Positions 22,225 through 34,860 of a stretch of DNA of 64,000 nucleotides are shown in pieces. The number at the start of each line of letters is the position of its first letter. Position 1 is the first letter of the stretch. Below the pieces are notes generated by a model. That model saw only the letters and a list, made by a program, of their open reading frames with translations, searched no databases and was not told the DNA's origin. The translations under genes were made by a program, and so were the position numbers. Location: NCBI RefSeq assembly GCF_014898055.3, contig NW_023602073.1:81014678-81078677 (forward strand), in the 5' to 3' direction. The stretch is from Talpa occidentalis. Taxonomy: Eukaryota; Chordata; Mammalia; Eulipotyphla; Talpidae.

Positions 22225-22350
22225 AGAAAAAATGAAAGACAAATAGAGAAGAGAGGAAAGAAGGGAGACTAGAGAAAGAGAAGGGAGAAGGAAGAGGAGG
22301 AGAGGAAAGAGAGAAGAAAAAGAAGGAGGAAAAATAAAAACTTCTAAGGA
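22225..22350 (+). repeat. Long polypurine tract
   Basis: About 125 bases made almost wholly of A and G (gagaagagaggaaagaaggg style), with few pyrimidines. The minus strand yields the S/F/L-rich frame at 22219-22473, which is an artefact of this composition. Confidence 0.8.
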
Positions 22351-22418
22351 AAAAAATGAAATAAATAATAAATTATTGATTATGTGCAAACAGTAAGTGC
22401 TTTCAGTGTCAGCTGCAA

Positions 22419-22446
22419 TAATGATGATGGTCATCATCATCATCAT
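22419..22446 (+). repeat. ATG/ATC trinucleotide inverted repeat
   Basis: aatgatgatgg is followed by tcatcatcatcatcat, so the two short trinucleotide runs are complementary and can pair as a hairpin. Confidence 0.7.
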
Positions 22447-25253
22447 AGTGAAAGGACAATCAATCTCAGACACAGTGAATTGGGAAAAGGGGTGGCCTCA
22501 TCATATTTTCAAATATACCTTAAAATTAGAAAACGTGAGCAACTTCTCATTTAAAAAAATGACTGACTTTCTCCTGTGGGACTTAAACTATCCCAAATAT
22601 TTTTTTCTTTTACTAAATTCATTGGTTCTACAAAATTTCAATTATGGTTTTAGAATAAAACTCTTGAAAATAGGTTTGCATTTACTCTCACCAAGTCTCT
22701 GGAGTTGACTTCTTTGTTAGAAGTAGTTATAAATGATTGACAGGTGTGGAAACGTTAGACGAACTCCCAGAGAATTATCTCTTTGTATAGGAAATACAAT
22801 AAACATCTGTTTATACAGTATGGCTAGGAATTAGGATGGCTTGGTTAATTATATATTCTAGTTAGTTGAGGTGTTATATGGCCAAGGAGAATTAACAGAT
22901 GGTTATAAAAATGTGGGTTGTTTATTAAACCTGGAGTCCTAGGCTTACCATTTCATCTCATTCCTCTTTAATATATTCATCAAAATTTCTTGATTCTGTG
23001 TAAATTAAGCATGTAACATTCACAAATTGTAGAATAGATAAGACTGAGGGCATAGCTTATATCTGATGCATTGCTAAGAATGTGAACATTTTTAAGACTT
23101 CTGTGTTTATTAAACTGCAGTGATCACTGATTTCTTACCCATGATATAAGTCTGTTGCTATTGTGTGCATTAGCTATGGCTGTTTGTATTCAGAAGATTT
23201 TAGGCAACAGCATCAGGGTACATCTACAGGAGCCACATTCACTTTTAATAATATCACATTATTTTCTTCCCAAATACCATACCTAGCAACATCTATAATG
23301 AAGCTGTGGACAAAATCTGTATGTTACCTCTTTATTTCTGTAGCAGTTACAGGGAACTGCATGTCAAATACAGTCAGCATTCTGTGAGGCTTTCATTTCA
23401 TTATTTGACTCTATAATATGCACATCTGTAGAGTGAGTAATGTTCAGTTACCTGGGGTCATTTTCATTCATGTGTATTTCACAGAACAGCCATCACTAAA
23501 TGCCCGGGGTCCTTGGAAATTCAACTACAAACTATTCATTAAAATTTCAATCATTTCACACCTAGTTGCATATACCATATGCTAGATATCCAGTGAAGAA
23601 ATTGCATAGTACTCTAAAACCTCGTACTCTGTTCTGGGCAACATTATGAGCAGCAACTAACCTCAGCTGCCCACTCTACACTGGGCAGTAGGGAGAATGT
23701 GACTGTGAGCCTAAACAGTTACTATTTCTGAATGAGTGGGAGTAACAGAGGGCAGTTACTGTGATACTGAGAACCAGAATCTTCAATAGCCACAACCTTC
23801 CATAATGTTGTGCAAAATACAGTTTTGGAGGCAGGAAAATTGCCATAATTCTGTATTCCTTTGCGGATAGTTGGACCATTTTTTGCAACAGTGGAATTAT
23901 GGGAATCTATTTCTCAATCACAAAACTCTGAAAGTGGGTGTAGAAGTATTAAAAGAGACTGAGGCATGTTATCTTATAAAAATAAATTAGATATGTGTTC
24001 CTCACATTTTCATTTGATGCATTAAAGAATAGAGATTCAAGCATTTTTTCTTAATGTGTTACATAAATATCTTTTTTAGAACAGGTTTCCTCTAAATCAG
24101 TAGTGCTTATTCCTTCTTGGATTCAGTCCAAAATATTATATAATATTTCATAAGCCCTCTCATGAGGCAAATGTACATAAACATATATCAACAATATTGC
24201 TTCCATTTCAAAGGGTTGAAGAAATAATAGAAGTTTTTTGATGTGTCCATGAGCTTGGTATTTAAAATCACCCAAAGGAAAAAAGGTGTTGGCATCAACA
24301 AGGAATTAAACACTCTATCACTTATTGCAGAAGTTATACGCTAAAAATCCCCTGAGATTATTTATCTCAAATAAGCTTCTCTTCTCTAGTTCAAAGTAGA
24401 GCATTCCTGGGGTGTGTTTCTGGCTTCCAGAGAAGAAACAGACCTCACTGGAGTTATCTGGGGGAGTCAGATGCCTTATGTGCCCTTGAGACAGTTTGTT
24501 CCCCTACAAGCAAGAGAAGAAGCCAGATTATATAACCAACTCTTAAACATTTGCTCCATTTCCGCACTAAATGTACTCATACGTGTTGAAGGAATTTAAA
24601 GTACTCAAATGAAATCTGCTGAAGAATATTTATTTAAAACAGTTTTATTCAGTACTCGCCCAGAATTGTCTCCAGCTCATGATTCAAAATTATTGATTTA
24701 TATTACATGTAGGAGAATATTTAAAATAGCAAGAAGACTTTTAAGAATTTTAAGGTAGTAATAATATATCAAAGGTTATTGTATTTACTCAATGAAAACT
24801 TGTAAAGGACAATTTCACTATAAAAAAACACATCTGTGCAGTACATTTCACTGTATGTTATGTCCCTTTATTCCTGTACAGGAGGAAAGAGAAGTATCTT
24901 TCATGTTCCCTTCTCCCTCACCCTCCTCAACACAAATAGCACACATTTCACACACTCATTTGGGATTGCTTAGCTGCAGGGAGAAAATTGCCATCCTTAA
25001 AAGGAAGCCTGGGTATATCTCTTATCTGAGCCAACTAAGGTGAAGAAAAGGATGTTCTCAGATATTGTGTCTTTGCTTCCCCCCAGAAGACCAAAGCAGT
25101 TCTGAGGAGCAATCCAGCATAAAGTATAAATGTTAAACCTATTCCCACATTTGGTTACCTCACCTTCTAGCTCTCCTGTAGAGTTTTGAGATGTAACCTT
25201 ATTGCTTCTTCCACAGCCAAGCCTAAGTGTCTCATTAAAATGGACCATTCTTT

Positions 25254-25916
25254 ATGCCACATATTAAAAAAACTAGCAACAACAAATGCTGGCGAGGATG
25301 TGGAGAAAAAGGAACTCTCCTGCACTGCTGGTGGGAGTGCAAACTGGTCCAACCACTATGGAGAGCTGTGTGGAGATTTCTTGAACTACTAAACATAGAG
25401 CTTCCATATGATCCAGCAATTCCACTCCTAGGTGTTTACCCAAAGGACACAGAAACATCAATTCCAAAGAGCACCTGCACCCCTATGTTTATAGCAGCAC
25501 TGTTTACAATAGCTAAGCTTTGGAAACAACCCAAATGCCCACAAATAGATGACTGGATCAAGAAGATGTGGTACATATACACCATGGAATATTACTCAGC
25601 ATTCAAAAAAGATAAACACATGCGATTTGCAGCAACATGGATGGCGCTGGAAGGGATCATGCTCAGCAAAATAAGCCAGTAAGAAAAAGAAAAATACCGG
25701 ATGGTCTCACTCATAGCAGGAATCTCAAAAATTTAAATAAGGGACCAGGAAAATGAATAACTATAAGAAAGTGAAAATCAAAATCAACAAACAACTATGA
25801 ACCAAAGACACTCCATGGGTGGTGGGGGGCAGGGAGGGGAGGGATTGGGGTCAAAATAAGGGGATTGCAATTGTATGGGGAATAAAAAAATAAAATTTAT
25901 TTAAAAAAATAAAAAA
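25254..25916 (+). mobile_element. 5'-truncated L1 3' end with TSD; readable ORF2 C-terminus
   Basis: A plus-strand L1 copy of about 660 bases. From 25254 to 25682 one frame encodes the ORF2 C-terminal segment: the cysteine-containing [19 protein letters not shown], then [31 protein letters not shown] and MWYIYTMEYYSAFKKDKH. A taa follows ISQ where the related copy at 20276-20704 has aaa, so this is a nonsense change near the natural end. The G-rich 3' UTR is at 25818-25850, with an A-rich tail after it. The 18-base TSD taaaatggaccattcttt lies at 25236-25253 and 25917-25934. It lacks the endonuclease and reverse transcriptase domains and is inactive. Confidence 0.93.
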
Positions 25917-25934
25917 TAAAATGGACCATTCTTT

Positions 25935-27559
25935 GTCTTTTTTGCATTCCATCTTTACATAATAAACCCAGTCAGTCCTTATGTTCATTATAAGACTCCC
26001 TCTTTTCATACTCCCTGCCCATCAGCAAGCATGTCACCAAACCTGGCCAATCAGAGTACACCATCAACCTGACAATACTGTCTGAGATCACAGTGATCAT
26101 TTTAGAGATGGGCACATGATTCAAGTCAGGCTAGCCAGTCTCTCCCACAATTTTGCCACTCTTGGAAAAACATTTTTGTTCAATGGAATCTGAATATAAA
26201 TGGATAGATGGATGGATAGATTGATACCATTAAAAACTTAGGTAGTCAAGACAAATGATATTTACATGCATTAAAAAATTCATGCCCAACCAAATATCAA
26301 AGTTATAAAGACATAGCCAGACTCAAACACACATTATATATATTTTAGTCTGAAAAACAGAAAAGAGAAACCCCATTGTTAAGGACTAGGAGTTAAGGGA
26401 GAGAGTTGTGGCCCCACTGTCCTGGGCAGAATCACTGAGATGGGTTGCTAAGAGACTGAAGTGACTAGAATAAAATTCAGATTCAAAATGAGACTCCTCA
26501 AGCTTGGACACTGGTGAACAGTTCAGGGAGGAAGCAGGGAGCATTCAAACAAAAGTCAGTTGAAGTTTTAAAGACATTATTTTGTTAGAGAGATTTTAAC
26601 CCTGGCAGCTTTGCAATGCCTACAACAATTCAAACAACTCTGAGATTTTACAAGAAAGGAAAGTTATTTACAAAAACATTTCTGCCCCCCAACAGGAGCC
26701 ACTCCAATAATCTCATGTGTGGCCATGGAGGAAAATGAGCAGAAAGCATCCTATAAGAGAACAGAGTGGAGGGTGACCAATAAATTGACTCACCTGCCAT
26801 TGAACAATGATGACTGGGGCTTGTGTCCAGCAGGCGTTATATGTGCTCAAAGGTTGATGAATATTAATTCCCTCTATCCTTGCCTATATGAGAGTGTTTA
26901 TTCTATGGGTTTTATTCCATTCTATTTCTTTTTGGGACTGTCTAGATTTAGTTTATAACTGTTTGTTACTGATGTATCTAGGGGATCATCAATACTGAAC
27001 AAAAGCAAGTTAGATCACCTAAGAATCCCTATCTTGGAATTGGGTGCAAACATCAAATAAAATGGGGTTATTGACCTTTGGACAGAACATAAATGCATCC
27101 TCAGTGGAAATAGCTGTGTTATATTGGCAGCTTTTTTTTTTTTTAATCTATGTGGATCTGGAGACAAATATTTTATGGACTACTATGGGGTGAAACTAAT
27201 ATACACTTCACTTATTTTCTATTTAGTTCCCCCTTCTATCAAAAGTGGATTATCCTACATTGCATAATAATCCTATTCAGTTCAGGTGATCTTGTGAGAG
27301 CAATCTTACCTTTCCTTATCCTTTTTCTAATCTTTTCCTTCTCCCAAAACTGAGATTAGCACCAAGATCTGCACAATAAAAATATTCTATCCCCTGTTAC
27401 ATTTCCTCCAGTCCCCAATACTCCAGCTTAAGCCATGTTATAGTCCCAACTAACACATCTATATTATTTTATCTGTCGCCTTCACTTCATGAAAATATAG
27501 AATAATCATACAAAGAAATTACAGGAAAATAGTAATTTTCATACATAATGTACAATTAA
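25935..27559. other. Unassigned; possible very old transposon near 26040-26180
   Basis: 26040-26180 (ggccaatcagagtacacc, gatgggcacatgattcaagt) has the look of an ancient interspersed repeat that I cannot name. 26197-26224 is a small gatggatagatgg-type repeat. No gene is seen. Confidence 0.4.
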
Positions 27560-27725
27560 CACAACTACTGAATACTCAGGACTATTATATAGGAGGTATT
27601 ATAATCATTATCTTGTAGATGACAATAATGTGTCATGTTTATGCTATTTTTCCAATGATAAATAACAATTAAATGGCAGAGCTGGAATTCAAATCCAGTA
27701 GCCTAGATACAGATCCCAGACATCA
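27560..27725 (-). repeat. MIR SINE (ancient)
   Basis: Inverted order: aggaggtattataatcatta, tcttgtagatgac, then aatggcagagctggaattca and aatccagtagcctagat, matching the MIR stretch that runs to gcagagccgggattcgaacc. Confidence 0.62.
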
Positions 27726-29084
27726 AATTCCTTTATAAGTATGACTAACTCATCATAGATTTGAATACAACATTATAGAATAGATGAGTGAATTGACTCA
27801 TGTCCATTTCCAGTCAGATTAATAATGAACCAGGACATATGAAGCAAGATACTCTTAGTGGAAGAACTTCATGTCACTTTCTAAGTCATGCTACACAGAA
27901 GGAGGGTTTTGTTTTGGCACCTGGAAATACCTGACACCATGTGTGAAGAGCCCTTTCAGTTTATTCTTCTACACTGTAGTTTATACAAGTTCTAACTCTA
28001 TTGGTACCTCTATTCTTTATTTCATTTGCTCTTCTTTCTTTTCATCCTCTTTCCCAAATATGCAACTTAAATACTTCCTTGAGAACATTTAATAAAATGT
28101 TGCCTCTGACCCTTATCTTTGGCCATTTGCTGTTTAAGTTTATTTGCCTATGTGATGCATAGACATTCATTTTTTTTTTTTGTTATTGGCAAAATAAAAA
28201 CTACTCACCATAAGTGCTGTATTTTCACTGTGCTTCCAGCTAAACCCTACACAGTAAAACAAATTAAGCAGATGGCAGACTTAAATGTTAAAGATAGAGG
28301 GAAAAAATGTATGAAAAATCTTGTGATAAATTAGAATACAGTATAGAATATATTGAAATGTGATGAATCAGAGGTTAAAGATGAATCAGAGAATTTTAAA
28401 CAATTCAGCTTCATTGAAGATAGATGAATGATTCAGGACAGTAACTGAAAGGGCTCTTCCATGACAAGTGTGTCTCTGTAATCCTTAATTCCCAAATCAG
28501 TCAAGTACCTTATTATGTGAAACTCTTGCTTCATGAGGGCATGCACATCTATCTCTTTTCAGAGCTAGGTGTTCATATTCTTAATCAGCATGAGGGAGTG
28601 GAACAGAGGTTTATGTGGTTTAATATGAGTCTAATCATGGAGAGTTCAGATTAAAAAGAAAATAGATCCTCAGCTGCTGAGCATTACTAGTTTCCCCAAG
28701 TTTTACTACTAAGGAATATGTGTTCACTGTAAAATTTTGAGCTGTTAAAATGCAAATTTCCCTGGGAGCACTCAATCACATGAGTCATTCTCAACTCTGA
28801 GTAAACAAAATTAGCAGATCACTTCCTAAGAACTGGTTTAAGTAGGAAGAAAGGAAGATACACATAAGGCCACCAGGGGCCTGGACTAAGGAAGAAAGGC
28901 TTAAAACTGAAGCTGCTAAAATAGGAGCATTCTAAAGTCTGAGCGTGTGTCCTAAATATTTTCCCAGGCCTAGTCTTGATTTTCATCGGCTTACAGATAT
29001 TTTATTTAAATAAAAGTAGTACTGCTTTTATTTCATATAAAGATGAAAGTACAGAAAGAAAAAAAAAAGATGACAAGAAGCTCT
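27726..29084. other. Unassigned DNA, no gene seen
   Basis: No repeat family or exon-like block is recognised. Confidence 0.5.
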
Positions 29085-29290
29085 TAAGTGCCATTTTATA
29101 CTTTCTGGATGGTTTATTATCTAACCATCACAACTCTCTGAGATATTTTCATAGCTTCACATATGAGAAAAATGAGTCTCAGAAATGGCATTTTACATGA
29201 TGAAGGTCACACATCTAATAAATAGTATAGAGGAAAAATCCCGACTCCAATCTTTCTGCAGAATGTGGGTCCCTTCTACATACCTGACTT
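29085..29290 (-). repeat. MIR SINE (ancient)
   Basis: ttatctaaccatcacaactc, tatgagaaaaatgagtctca, gatgaaggtcacacatctaa and aaaaatcccgactccaatc follow the inverted MIR layout (tcctcacaacaaccctatg, gaaactgaggc, aaggtcacacagctag, gattcgaaccc). Confidence 0.65.
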
Positions 29291-30109
29291 CAACAGCTAT
29301 CTCCAGATTCCCTAATTGCATGGTAATATTTAAAAATCAGTAAATAGGGAGTGATATAAAATTTCATTCCATTAATAAACATACTAAACACATTGATGCC
29401 AATACAATGTAATATGTTTGGCTATAATTAAGAAAAGTTACTAAGGAAAAAGAAGGAAGGATTTCTGGAAGAAAGGAAAGAAGCTATAGTCTGTGACATA
29501 GAGGAAAATAGCATAATTGTACCTGGGTCACATAAAATCGCCCTGAGCACTCATGTAATTGCCACAGTCCCAGGACTGACTTCTGACACAGCATGCTAAT
29601 ATAAAGATATTAAGTGGAAGGGTTGAATAAAGACTTTCAAAACCTTCTCATGATAATTTAATGGTAAAGAACAAAAAAATCCAGTGAAGCACTTTAAGGC
29701 AATGTCTGCTAGAAATACTTTATTTTTACAATGTGGAAATTCAGGCATGTCATACTCAATTTTTCTTCTTTGTAGTTAAAATTTCCTGACCTTCTATGAG
29801 CCGGAGCATGTAACAATATACAATTAGACTGGTCTGCTTCTGTGGCTCAGATTTTGGGTAAAGTAGCTAGCTAGCATTGTCTTTCAAGTACAATTTACAA
29901 AGAAAAACTGCTTGGGCATGTTCAGGTAAATGAAAAGCCACTTTTTTTAAGTGTTTATATCATAGAAAAGGTTCTAATAATTTAGGTTAAATGTAAAAAA
30001 TGCCTCTACCAAGATTGAATTCAAAATGTGTTTATAAGGCCCAAAAAGGAGGGCATATGAAGGTGCACAGAACAAAAATTTTTTCCTCAGGAAGTTTGTG
30101 AGGAGCACA
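29291..30109. other. Unassigned DNA, no gene seen
   Basis: AT-rich, with no recognisable element. Confidence 0.5.
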
Positions 30110-30650
30110 TTTTATTATTATTTTCATTTTTAATTGCATTTTTATTGAGATGACATTGGCCTATAGAAACATCTGTGATTTAGGGGTATAGGCTCATACC
30201 TCCTCAGAAGTATGTTACCACAACACATGTACCAACAAGGCACCCACAGACTTCGAGCCAGACCATGGGGCTCTCTCCCCACCTTGCTCCCCATCCTCCC
30301 CTTTACTTCCACTCTGGTTATCTTGATTCTTCATTCTAGTTTCTAGGGTTTGTTTTGGTTTAGTTTTCATCTGTTCCTTTGTTTTGTTTCTTTATATTTC
30401 CCATATGAATGAAATCATCTGGCATTAATCTTTTTCCTTCTGAAATATTTCACTTAGTATCACCCCCTCCAATCCTTTTGTGTTGTCACAAACAGCAAGA
30501 TTTCATCTCTTTCTATAGCTGAGTAATATTCCGTTGTGTATATATACCTCATCTTCTTAATCTACTCATCTGTTGTCGAACACTTATGTTTCTCCCATAG
30601 CTTTGCAATCGTAAACAGTGCTGCGGTGATCATCAGAGTACTTATAGCCC
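30110..30650 (-). mobile_element. Older L1 3' end, inverted
   Basis: On the plus strand: tttattgagatgacattggc (the inverted L1 3' UTR end), a C-rich stretch at 30275-30310, gaaatatttcacttagtatc, tatagctgagtaatattccg, ttgtgtatatatacctcatc and gcaatcgtaaacagtgctgc. These are inverted landmarks of the L1 ORF2 C-terminus (the MEYYS region) and 3' UTR. It has multiple frame breaks and is more diverged than the copies at 20276 and 25254. Confidence 0.8.
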
Positions 30651-32541
30651 ATTGAATTGTGTTTTCACATCTTCATGTAGAACCTAGGAGCATATTTGTG
30701 ACAAGATATAATTATCTGTTATTGAATATCCAAGGCCACAAATACAGAGAAAACATATTTTGTCTTGAATAGTGCACATAAATATGTGTGCCATCTATAG
30801 CATTTGAAGTTAAATGCTTATTAAATGGAATATTCTCTTATAGATTATATATTCTAAACAGTAGTGATTTCCTTTGACAGAAAATTGTATTTCTGAGCTT
30901 ATTATTTAATAAAATTTCAAACACTTATTAAAAATATCTTTACAGAAGGAATAAGGGTTTCCCTTGTGTATACACAACAATATGAAGAACAATCATTTTG
31001 GAGTCAAAATGATACTGAGTTGGCATATAGAGGTTGCATTGTTATTTTCGCAAGTAAAATACCCAAGTTGAAAATTTATGAGCTGTTTTTTGGCTTTGTT
31101 TATTTGGGAACCAATATGTCAGTGCTTTAAATATGCAATAACTATCAGTCTTTCCATTATTAAGAAAGATGTTAACATTATATATGGTTCATGATAGACA
31201 TTAAGTCACTTTCTTTGGTATTATTTCATTTATTCATTTGTTCATTTACTTTTTCAACAAATACTTCATAAATGCCTACTAAATCTTGCAACAGTGCTAG
31301 ACACTGTGATTGCTAGACACAATAGTAGGTCAATCAAACAACAAGACTAATCCTTAAGAATATAGCCTAGAAATGCAGGTGTATTTTCCATAACAATAGT
31401 ACATAATGGCATGCTAAGTAAAATACAGAGATTACAAGAAAAGTTTTTCACCAAGGATTTATAACCAACAAAATAAAAACCAAGTAACAAGCTACACATA
31501 AGAGAGACACCTAATATAGTCCGATAACTATAAAGAAATAATTGCTTAAGGAAATTATGTTGAAAATTGTGCTTAAAATGTGAAATAAAAACCACCAGAC
31601 AGGTTGACAGGATGTTTTAAGAAAAGGGATAGCAAGAGCAGGCTTGGGTATTAGAGGGTACATAAAGTCAAGAAAATGACTTTAGAATTGCTGGAGTTCA
31701 AATCATGGGTGAGAAATGGGATGACTTATGGGAGAGGAGGGTAAACTATAGCGCCATAGGGAGACAAGGCAGGAAATATATTTATACAGATACATTGGTA
31801 TTTTAATTGTAAGACTTCTGCATGTTGTGTCTTGCCTAGGAAGACTTCTGGGGGAACATTAAATATAAATAAGTCTATCAATACAGAAGCAATGTAAATT
31901 TTCAAAAAAATGTGTAAATAAATAGAAAAAGTACATGTATCTTTAGTAAATAAATTTATATTTGTAACAGTTAAGGATTATGAATAAAACACAATTTTTT
32001 CTAGGTCAGCTATTTTCAAAGTTCAATAGCTAGAACTGTAGTTTTTCAGCATAGTAACAAGAAAAATAGTATATTTCATGATATAAAATTGGATTATGAT
32101 GAATTATAGAGGGTAACAACTTTTTATTGCAACTTTACTCAAATTTTTTTCATATAGCTGATGTGAAGAATTTCATATGTGTTTGTATTAATTTGTGATC
32201 CCGTCATGCCCTATCCCCAAAGCAGTGAGTCAAGAATTCCTTTGCTAGTGGTTTATTTGAGAGATAATCCTGGGAAATACCAGTGGGGATGTGACACAAA
32301 CAGAAAGGAAACCACTACAGAGTGTATAATGAGTGAATTCTTTCTCTAGGCTGCTGGGCTCAGTCCCACTGCAGAATGGGTAGAATATACCACACATTTG
32401 TCCCACACAGAGGTAAGGCACCTGAGGTGTTATCCATCAACCTCTGCCCCCATCATTATTTGAGAATCGCCCCCCAGTGTTGTTAGCTATCTAGCACTTC
32501 CTCACTAGGAAATTTCTATCATGCTTAGAAGGATCTACCAG
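30651..32541. other. Mostly unassigned; old LINE-like patch near 31215-31330
   Basis: tttatttcatttattcattt then caacaaatacttcataaatg, gcctactaaatc and gctagacactgtg resemble the inverted 3' end of an ancient mammalian LINE. The rest is unassigned AT-rich DNA. No gene is seen. Confidence 0.45.
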
Positions 32542-32548
32542 AGCTACC

Positions 32549-32551
<3 letters not shown>

Positions 32552-32579
<28 letters not shown>

Positions 32580-32857
32580 GTTTGTTTGTTTATTTGATAT
32601 ATTTTATTTATTTATTTATACAAGCACTGGGTACCGTCAGAAGCGCGGGAGGGTGAGAGAATTCATCAGAGCCAGAGCGGGGAGCAGAACAGGCAGACTG
32701 ACGAAGCACACTGCTGAGGGGAGCAGTGGGTGTGGCAGGAGAGGTCTGCGCGCCATGTGGGACCCTTGCCTGTGGCCGGGGATTGAACCGGCGTTGCAGA
32801 GGCTGTGGTCATCTTCGCAGCCCAGTGCTCAACCACTACACCACCAGGGAGACCCAA
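32552..32857 (-). repeat. tRNA-derived SINE, younger subfamily
   Basis: Minus-strand copy with a composite T-rich tail (atttattt then gtttgtttgttt units, then a second attt block), acaagcactgggtaccgtc, the body and the head ending ccaccagggagaccc. The flanking agctaccatt at 32542-32551 and 32859-32868 is the TSD. Open frames on both strands here are SINE translations. Confidence 0.9.
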
Positions 32858-32868
32858 AAGCTACCATT

Positions 32869-33254
32869 TTTTAAATGGATTTAGTCAAGGGCTTTTGGAA
32901 AGAAAGTAAAGCTTTCTCCCAGTCATCCTCTGCCCACTCCATCCTGGTTTATTTTCCCCTGTGAGACAGGATAGCTGATATCTCCTTGATCAATTTGCAA
33001 AACTTAAGTAGTGTCATGTTTGTGAATAGGTAGGATAAGATACTATTCATGGGGAAAAAAAGTATTTGTTTTTATAGTTGCCTTTGAAACTCTCTGTTCC
33101 CTGCTTTAGGTCCAACCCCAGGAAAAATTTAACCATATTGACCCCTACTTTCTTAACACACTTTGTTAGACTAAAGGAAGATTGTTTCGTGTCCTTATAG
33201 CTTGTTTCTAACCAATCTGTGATAAGTTACAAAGATTTTTATTTTATGTTACAG
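32869..33254. other. Unassigned DNA, no gene seen
   Basis: No landmark recognised. Confidence 0.5.
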
Positions 33255-33475
33255 AGAGATGATGGTTAGTTTTATGTGTCAATGTGGCTAGGTTATAGTA
33301 TACAGTTATTTACTATAACACTAATCTGTCTTACCATTAAGATATTTTGTAGATGTGATTAATGCTAAACTAGGGAACTAGGTAAAGGAGATTGCCCTCA
33401 TCAATGTGGGTAGGTCATGTCCAATCATCCAAAAGACTTAAGAACAAAAAATGAGGTTTCCCTTTTTTTTTGGCT
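33255..33475 (+). mobile_element. Probable ancient LTR-type repeat
   Basis: ggttagttttatgtgtcaat, tattttgtagatgtgattaa, gtaaaggagattgccctcat, caatgtgggtaggtcatgtc and caatcatccaaaagacttaa form a familiar ancient eutherian interspersed repeat, most likely LTR-derived. I am not certain of the subfamily. It is non-coding. Confidence 0.5.
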
Positions 33476-34848
33476 AACCCTTCAAATTTGCTGAAATCCA
33501 GCCTTACTAGAACCTTGCATTTGAGTATCAGGTACTGGTCTATTTAATAAGAGATGGTATTTTCCTCCATTATGTGATGGATCCTTCTTGAATAGGAAAT
33601 CACATAGGAAAAAACAGCATTGGCAGATAAATTTCAGATATTCTTTGAAACTCATGCCAAATATCATCTAACATTACCAAAATCATGTCTTGAATCTTAG
33701 TAGGCTTATGTGTTTGAAAATAGCTTAGGTAATTCAGTGTTAATCATATGACTCTAATCCAACAATAAAGGTTCTATTTAACTATGATTGCTACCTCAGG
33801 TCTCAAAACATATTCATTTGTATTATCTCATTCTACCATGACTGTGGTTTATCATTTCTGCACTTTAAGCATATTATACATAGGTAATTATGGCATGTAT
33901 TACCTATATTTAATGATCGTTTGCTATATTATATGTCTGAATTATGTCTTATATATTGTTAGAATAAACACTGTGCATTCTGTGATAATCCTAGTTACAT
34001 GTTACTTTACTTTTTATATTTAAGGTAGCTTGCTAAATTTATATTGTTTATTATGGTTTTATGTTATTTTAATGTATTTTATATAAACATCACTAGTCAT
34101 AAAATCAGTCTTCAGATCATGACTCCCAATTTGTACTTTAAAAAATACATCATTATGTCTATGTCATGTGACTAGATCAGTCTTTTTTTTTAACTTTTAT
34201 TTTTAAATATATGGCTTTCATTTCTGTCTCATTAATTATCTCATCTTTAAGGGGGGTAGGGGAATCAAAGCAACTCTTTCAGCTAAACTGAGTTTCTGTT
34301 ATTTGTTTCCTTTTGTAAGCAAAAATATAACTAGAATTTCCAACATATAAAATATGAATGATACAGTAATTTAAAAGTTTGAAAAGAAAAAAAAACAGAG
34401 AATCAGCTAAAAGAATCTATCTTCTGGGAATAAAATTAGCAAGAAAATGTACTTGAATCTGACTGAGAAAATATTAAAAACAGAACATAGGAAAGAGGGT
34501 AAAAAAGGTCATGATACCTGCTTGACATGATTATATATAGAATTTGATAATGTTTTATTTAGCTATTTCCCTAAAGAACTTATAAAATACAAAATTAAGA
34601 ACGCTGGAATAATGACAGGATTGGAATATGTTAATTGGCAGTATTAACAGAATAAACTTGATAAATAGTAGCAAATAAACCAAAAATATCATTGTAGGAA
34701 ATGTAGGAAAAGTTGTAGATAATTGTAGGAAAGTATAGATATTTATAATTTCAAAGAGAAGAGCTAAAATGAAAAAAAAATTTCATGATATAAATTTAAT
34801 TTTTGTCATAAGATATAAGTATATAGTTTGATAGAGGTAACAATGATT
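33476..34848. other. Unassigned AT-rich DNA, no gene seen
   Basis: Chance frames only. The stretch from 33780 to 34090 is particularly T- and A-rich and gives a Y/I-rich 79-codon frame without motif. Confidence 0.5.
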
Positions 34849-34860
34849 AAGATATAACTT

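Larger units (their letters stand above)
21266..25235. other. Unassigned DNA with purine tract and short hairpin repeat
   Basis: No gene or family-level transposon is recognised. A purine-rich run lies at 22225-22350, and an ATG/ATC trinucleotide block at 22419-22446. The open frames of 61-103 codons show compositional bias or no motif. Confidence 0.5.

Noticed and set aside
22219..22473. 84-codon minus-strand frame with S/F/L-rich stretch
   Set aside because: An artefact of the polypurine tract on the opposite strand plus the trinucleotide repeat.
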